This document shows, piece by piece, positions 59,692-64,000 of a stretch of DNA of 64,000 bases (positions are counted from its first letter, which is position 1; each line of letters starts with the position of its first letter). The stretch is from NCBI RefSeq assembly GCF_002295115.1, contig NZ_NSFV01000019.1, forward strand, positions 44,399 through 108,398, in the 5' to 3' direction. A program made the position numbers and the translations under genes. Under the pieces are notes generated by a model, which was not told the origin of the DNA, made no database searches, and was given only the letters and a program-made list of their open reading frames with translations. Origin of the DNA: Mesorhizobium sp. WSM4311. Its GTDB lineage: Bacteria > Pseudomonadota > Alphaproteobacteria > Rhizobiales > Rhizobiaceae.

Positions 59692-61488
59692 TCGTCCGTT
59701 CTGAACGTCGAGCACCTCTCCGTTTCCTATCGCGGAGCCAGGCACCGCGCGGTCGACGATATTTCGCTCAAGATTGGGCAAGGCGAAGCGCTCGGCCTGG
59801 TTGGCGAATCCGGTTCGGGCAAGAGCTCGGTGGCGCTGGCGGTGCTGCGCTATCTGCCGAGGCATGCCCGCATCGAAGCCGCGCGACTGGCCTTCGAAAA
59901 CCGCGAGATCCGCGACCTCTCCGCCAACGAGCTGCGCCGGCTGCGCGGCGACCGCGTCGCCGCCGTCTACCAGCATCCGGGCTCGGCGCTGAACCCGAGC
60001 ATGACCATTGGCGGCCAGATCACCGAGACGATCCTGCGCCACCGCCCGATGCATCGTGACGATGCGTTTGCGCGCGCCGCGCAACTTCTGAGCCGCGTGC
60101 GCGTCGCCAATCCCGAACGCGTGCTGCGGCTCTATCCGCACGAACTGTCGGGCGGCATGCAGCAGCGCGCCAACATCGCCATTGCGATCGCGCTCGACCC
60201 GGCGCTGCTGGTGATGGACGAGCCGACGACGGCGCTCGACGCCAGCGTCCAGTCCGAGATCATCGCCATCCTCGACGATCTGCGCCGCGAGCACCGCACC
60301 AGCATCCTTCTGATCAGCCACGACATCAACCTGATCCGCCGCTCCTGCGACCGGGTCTCGGTGATGCAGGCCGGCTCGATTGTCGAAACCGGGGCGGCTG
60401 CCGAAGTCTTCGACAATCCGCGCCACGCCTACACAAGGGCATTGGTCGCCGCCATTCCGACGCTCAGCCGCACCAAGCGCGACGGCAGGCTGGCCGAGGA
60501 TGCGAGCCTGGTGGACCTCGCTTCCGACGCGCCGGCCGGGGAGCCAGCGCAAACCGCCCTGCCCGCGCCGCGGCGCGAAACCACCCTCTCTTGCCGGGGC
60601 ATAAGACAATCCTTCGGCGGCCAGCCGGTGCTGCACGGCATCGACCTCGACATCGCCAGCGGCGAGACCTTTGGGCTGATCGGCGAGTCCGGTTCCGGCA
60701 AGTCGACGCTGGCCCGCATCGTCACCGGCCTGCAGCCGCCGACGGCGGGCACGGTCGAACTGTTCGGCAAGGCCGTGGCGCCGCTGGTCGAGCGGCGCCG
60801 GCCCGGCGAGCGGCGCGACGTGCAGATGGTGTTCCAGTCGCCCGACCGCACGCTCAACCCGCGCCAGCGCATCGGCCGCATCCTCGGCCGGCCGCTGCGC
60901 CGGCTGGCCGGCCTGCCGCGCCGCGCCGTGCCGCAGCGCGTCGGCGACCTGCTGGCCTCGGTGCGCCTCGCCCGCACGACATCCCGGCAGAAGCCCGGCA
61001 CGCTGTCCGGCGGCCAGCGCCAGCGCACGGCCATTGCCCGCGCCTTCGCCGGCCTGCCAAGGCTGGTGGTGCTGGACGAGCCGACCTCGGCGCTCGACGT
61101 CTCGGTGCAGGCGACCGTGCTCAACCTGCTCAACGACCTGCAGAAGAAAGGGGATACCGCCTATCTCTTCATCAGCCATGACCTCAGGGTCGTGCGCTAC
61201 ATGGCAGACCGCATCGGCGTGCTCTATCGCGGCCGCCTGGTCGAGACCGGTTCATCCGACCAGATCTTCGCCGGCCCCAACCATCCCTACACGCAATTGC
61301 TGCTGGCGGCCTCCTCCAACGACGGACAGGCCGCCACCATGGCCGAAGCACAAACCGCCATCGAACCCGGCGGCTGCGCCTTCGCCGGCCGCTGCCCGCT
61401 GGCCGACGCCGGCTGCCACGCAGCCGAGCCTGTCGCCCGGGAAGTCGCATCGGGCCATTTCATCGCTTGCTGGAAGCGCGCCGGTTGA
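59668..61488 (+). CDS. Fused double ABC ATPase (DppD-DppF type)
   Basis: About 606 residues with two complete ATPase domains. The first half has GESGSGKSS, LSGGMQQR and LLVMDEPTTALD; the second has GESGSGKST, LSGGQRQR and LVVLDEPTSALD. The C-terminal Cys-rich tail (GCAFAGRCPLADAGCHAAEP) is typical of oligopeptide ATPases. The start is unclear: ATG 59668 or 59689, which lie in a tandem repeat without ribosome site; the frame is open to 59599. It is divergent from the LLM operon and is the obvious ATPase for its permeases. Confidence 0.92.
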   Translation: MSSVLPTMSSVLNVEHLSVSYRGARHRAVDDISLKIGQGEALGLVGESGSGKSSVALAVLRYLPRHARIEAARLAFENREIRDLSANELRRLRGDRVAAVYQHPGSALNPSMTIGGQITETILRHRPMHRDDAFARAAQLLSRVRVANPERVLRLYPHELSGGMQQRANIAIAIALDPALLVMDEPTTALDASVQSEIIAILDDLRREHRTSILLISHDINLIRRSCDRVSVMQAGSIVETGAAAEVFDNPRHAYTRALVAAIPTLSRTKRDGRLAEDASLVDLASDAPAGEPAQTALPAPRRETTLSCRGIRQSFGGQPVLHGIDLDIASGETFGLIGESGSGKSTLARIVTGLQPPTAGTVELFGKAVAPLVERRRPGERRDVQMVFQSPDRTLNPRQRIGRILGRPLRRLAGLPRRAVPQRVGDLLASVRLARTTSRQKPGTLSGGQRQRTAIARAFAGLPRLVVLDEPTSALDVSVQATVLNLLNDLQKKGDTAYLFISHDLRVVRYMADRIGVLYRGRLVETGSSDQIFAGPNHPYTQLLLAASSNDGQAATMAEAQTAIEPGGCAFAGRCPLADAGCHAAEPVAREVASGHFIACWKRAG

Positions 61489-61545
61489 GGTTGGCCCCGA
61501 GATAAAGCCGGTGCACCGGCGATTTGAGCAGCTCCATGCCGATCG

Positions 61546-62394
61546 CTAAGTCCGGCAGACCGCCATGACGAAGAACTCGCGGTAGCAGAAGTCGGGATCG
61601 TCGAGCAGGCGATCCGGCCGCTGCTTCAGCTCCCGCCAATAGGCCTGGTCGGCGTCAGGCAGGGCGTAGCTAGGCGCGACGCCGGCAAAATAGGCCAGCA
61701 GGTCGCGAACATAGTCGCGCGTCAAGCGAGGCGCGGGCGCCCAGCGCTCGACCAGCCAGCCCTTGCGGCTGACGACCTCCAGGCCGGCCTGCCGCAGACG
61801 CGCCGGAAGCGTCGAACCGCAATCGGTGCCGAGCACGCCCCGGTCGCGAAACCCCTGCAGCCTGGCGGCCATGAAGCGCCCCAGCAGGGCCCGGTCCATG
61901 GGCAGGATCTGCAGGATCGTCGAATCGAAATCCTTGACGGCGAAGATGCCGCCCGGCTTCAGCACGCGCCTGGCCTCGCCGACGGCAAGCTCGAACTCGG
62001 CCGGCGTCAGATACTGCATGACATTGCCGGACCAGACGCAGTCGAACGATGCGTCGGCGAATGGCAGCGACAGGATGCTGCCGACATGCGTGGCAATTTC
62101 CGGCGGCTCGGGCAGCGTGCCCGCGAGCGCCTCGACCCGGCCGATGTTTTCAGGCGCGAGGTCGAGCGCGGCGATGAAGCCGGATGGGCCGACGGCCCTG
62201 GCGATGAGCGGCAGGAAGCCGCCGCTGCCGCATCCGGCGTCGAGCACGCTCCAGCCCGGGCGGATACCGGCGTCGAGCAAGGCCGCCTCGTATTCGGGCC
62301 GCGACGATTCGAAATGAAGATCGAGCCAGCCGGCCTCGCTCGCTTCGTGACCGGTGGACGTTTGATTCCCAGCAGACAAATGATGACCCCCCAT
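61546..62394 (-). CDS. Class I SAM-dependent methyltransferase
   Basis: A 282-residue methyltransferase: motif I VLDAGCGSGGFLPLIARAVG, the acidic end of strand 2 (AALDLAPENI), and VWSGNVMQYLTPAEFELAVG. The C-terminal part is helical (LTRDYVRDLLAYFAG). The start at 62394 was chosen from the Met before the variable lead; 62430 is possible. The acceptor is unknown. It is convergent with the ATPase gene. Confidence 0.9.
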   Translation of the reverse strand: MGGHHLSAGNQTSTGHEASEAGWLDLHFESSRPEYEAALLDAGIRPGWSVLDAGCGSGGFLPLIARAVGPSGFIAALDLAPENIGRVEALAGTLPEPPEIATHVGSILSLPFADASFDCVWSGNVMQYLTPAEFELAVGEARRVLKPGGIFAVKDFDSTILQILPMDRALLGRFMAARLQGFRDRGVLGTDCGSTLPARLRQAGLEVVSRKGWLVERWAPAPRLTRDYVRDLLAYFAGVAPSYALPDADQAYWRELKQRPDRLLDDPDFCYREFFVMAVCRT

Positions 62395-62460
62395 GGCGCG
62401 GCGGGATAGAAGCGCACCCGACGGCATCACGCAATGCCCCGCGAAGCAGGCGACGCCGGT

Positions 62461-62874
62461 CTACGCCGGCAGCGACGGCTCGGTGTTCGGCTCCAGCGCC
62501 TCTTCCGCCTCATGCTCGTCCGGAAGCACCTCGCCATGCACCCCCAGCGGCCGGCCGATCCAGACCGGATCGACCAGATGGTCGCGCTTGGGATTGTTCG
62601 TGTTCGGGTGGATGAGGATGCTCAGGCCGCTATGGTTCAGCATCAGCCACGGAACCAGCGCGCCGAAAATCCCGGTTGCGAAGGAGACCTGGTACATGGC
62701 CTGCTCATGCGGGCCGACTTGTTTGTCGTGCCAACTGCCGAGACGCACGCGGAACCGTTCCGCGATGCGCAGCCGCAGCCATTCGGCATGCTGCCGCTCG
62801 GCCTGCCCGTCGAAATAGATATGCGCGTGATAGCTGGCGATCTCGGCAAGTGGCCTTGGACTGTCCTGGCTCAT
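62461..62874 (-). CDS. DOPA 4,5-dioxygenase family protein
   Basis: A 137-residue protein with the family's His motifs: IASYHAHIYFDGQAERQHAE near the start and LMLNHSGLSILIHPNTNNPK in the middle, where paired His would bind the metal. GGAGGG lies before the ATG at 62874. Bacterial members are small extradiol-like or domain-only proteins whose substrates are mostly unknown. It stands alone, upstream of the methyltransferase gene, and is divergent from the gene at 63074. Confidence 0.9.
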   Translation of the reverse strand: MSQDSPRPLAEIASYHAHIYFDGQAERQHAEWLRLRIAERFRVRLGSWHDKQVGPHEQAMYQVSFATGIFGALVPWLMLNHSGLSILIHPNTNNPKRDHLVDPVWIGRPLGVHGEVLPDEHEAEEALEPNTEPSLPA

Positions 62875-63073
62875 CTCGATACCCTCCCTCGCAGCGTGGC
62901 TGCGTTCCGCCATTCAGCCCAAGAACGCGGCTTTAAGCAAGGCCACCCGAGCCGCCGGGAAGATCGGCAATGGCTGGACCCGGCCAGGCATTCCGTCACA
63001 CCGCTCGCGCCGCGAGGGTTCCGGCCCCGCGCACATCGTGTAGTCTGACGGTTTTCCTGGGGAATATGACAAG

Positions 63074-64000
63074 ATGACCACCGCCGAAACCCTGCCCTAT
63101 CTGTCGTCGGCGGTCCTCGATCGCCTGGCGATCTCCACGCCCAACGTGGTCGACGAGATCGAGCGCCAGATCGTCGGCCAGAGGCGGGGCGAAGTCTGGT
63201 GCGCGCCCAAGGCCGCCGTGTGGCCGGGCGACGACCGCTACTTCATGGCCACGCTCGGCGTCGCCACCGTGCCGCCCGTGCTGGCCACCAAGTCGCTGGT
63301 GGTGAACCCGCGCAACGCCGCGCGCGGACTGGCCACGCTCAATTCGCTGATCACCCTGCTCGACGCCGAGACCGGCCTGCCGCTGGCCCTGGTCGACGGC
63401 AATTGGGTGACGGCCAAACGCACGGCGGGCCTCAGCGCCGTCGCCGCCCGGCGCATGGCAAGGCACGATGCGTCGTCCGTCGCCTTCGTCGGCTGCGGGG
63501 TGCAAGCGCGTGGCCACCTCGAAGCGTTCGCCGACCTCTTTCCCCTGCGCGAAATCCGCGCCTTCGGCCGCGGCAAAAGCAATCGCGACGCCCTTTGCGA
63601 GATGGCGCGGTCGCGCGGCCTGCAGGCAATCCCCTGCGAGACGGCAAGGGAAGCGGTGGAGGGCGCCGACATGGTGGTGTCGACGGTGACCCTGGTGCCC
63701 GAACCCGAACCGTTCCTCGACGCCAACTGGCTGAAACCGGGAAGCTTCACCGCCATCACCGACCTCGCACTGCCCTGGCTACCCGAAACCATGCGCCGCC
63801 TCGACCGCATCGTCGTCGACGACCTGGAGCAGGAGAAAAAGATGCCCAAACCCATGGTCGACCCCACGCTGGTCGCCGGCGACCTGACAGGCCTGGTCTG
63901 CGGCGATTTTGCGGGGCGGCAGAGCGCGGGTGAGGCCACGGCGTTCGTGTTCCGGGGGATGGCTGTGGGGGATCTGGCGGTTGCGGGGTTGGCGTATGCG
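63074..64000 (+). CDS. Ornithine cyclodeaminase/mu-crystallin family protein, cut by window end
   Basis: From the ATG at 63074 the frame is open to the last base (309 codons) with no stop, so only the extreme C terminus should be missing. The fold is OCD-like: LVDGNWVTAKRTAGLSAVAA (substrate Lys), the Rossmann motif VAFVGCGVQARGHLEAFADL, and DLALPWLPETMRRLDRIVVD. Members deaminate ornithine, reduce imino acids or act as ketimine reductases. The substrate is not readable here. Confidence 0.93.
   Translation, partial: MTTAETLPYLSSAVLDRLAISTPNVVDEIERQIVGQRRGEVWCAPKAAVWPGDDRYFMATLGVATVPPVLATKSLVVNPRNAARGLATLNSLITLLDAETGLPLALVDGNWVTAKRTAGLSAVAARRMARHDASSVAFVGCGVQARGHLEAFADLFPLREIRAFGRGKSNRDALCEMARSRGLQAIPCETAREAVEGADMVVSTVTLVPEPEPFLDANWLKPGSFTAITDLALPWLPETMRRLDRIVVDDLEQEKKMPKPMVDPTLVAGDLTGLVCGDFAGRQSAGEATAFVFRGMAVGDLAVAGLAYA

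Overview
The window is high-GC, densely packed chromosomal DNA. It looks like a member of the Rhizobiales (Hyphomicrobiales), most likely Mesorhizobium or a close relative. That rests on protein style, many ABC uptake systems, LysR/LacI/ArsR regulators, an HrcA/CIRCE-type groESL operon, a NirK-type denitrification locus with NnrR-like boxes, and intergenic palindromic repeats of the kind common in rhizobia. The genus is an inference from reading, not from a search.

Layout. 1-2050: the end of a short-chain dehydrogenase, an ECF sigma factor with a SnoaL-like tail, and a VOC protein. 2289-5138: a histidine phosphatase, a universal stress protein, a TacA/TacT-type toxin-antitoxin pair and a hexapeptide acetyltransferase. 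5146-7143: a TauE/SafE exporter with a small coupled ORF, divergent from a LysR regulator. 7239-12098: an Lrp regulator, a lysine-6-dehydrogenase-like enzyme and a complete polar amino-acid ABC transporter. 12217-14949: an ArsR/Old-Yellow-Enzyme operon and a Xre/RES toxin-antitoxin operon. 15219-21709: an aldehyde dehydrogenase, a GNAT/ACT pair behind an attenuator-like hairpin, an AKR/DUF2255/CMD/cupin operon with its divergent LysR, and a SnoaL-like protein. 21952-27473: a YeiH-type transporter, then the denitrification locus (DUF1858 protein, Crp/Fnr regulator, pseudoazurin, nirK, nirV, truncated haemoglobin). 27502-32403: fRMsr, a GYD protein, groEL/groES with CIRCE, small conserved proteins, and an unusual tRNA-Cys-like gene. 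32679-38949: LacI, a sugar ABC importer without its own ATPase, and a GH127 enzyme. 38967-43080: an acyltransferase, a short AT-richer patch, and a six-gene ArsR-headed operon. 43165-51669: an NmrA-like oxidoreductase, ChaC, Hsp20, a LysR/MFS pair, a DUF2270 protein and a CPA2 antiporter with a stress-protein tail. 51836-53678: a response-regulator relic and a second SDR/ECF-sigma pair. 53769-61488: a family-5 peptide-type ABC importer with DUF427 and a flavin monooxygenase, divergent from its fused double ATPase. 61546-64000: a methyltransferase, a DOPA-dioxygenase-family protein and an ornithine-cyclodeaminase-family gene cut by the window end.

How the genes work together. The clearest regulon is denitrification. 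Three near-identical palindromes with TTGCG half-sites and the same CCAG spacer lie before the DUF1858 gene, between the Crp/Fnr regulator and pseudoazurin, and before nirK. Several other clusters are regulator-plus-operon modules in which the regulator lies beside, and probably binds, a palindrome that is visible in the sequence (tacA, xre, arsR/OYE, groESL, lacI).

Most notable items: a 76-nt tRNA-Cys-like gene with intact stems and encoded CCA, but a 13-bp acceptor/T helix and G at position 33; the three-site NnrR-like regulon that includes a small DUF1858 protein; two paralogous SDR/ECF-sigma modules about 52 kb apart; and an attenuator-like hairpin 20 bases before the GNAT/ACT operon. No phage, insertion sequence or CRISPR array was found.
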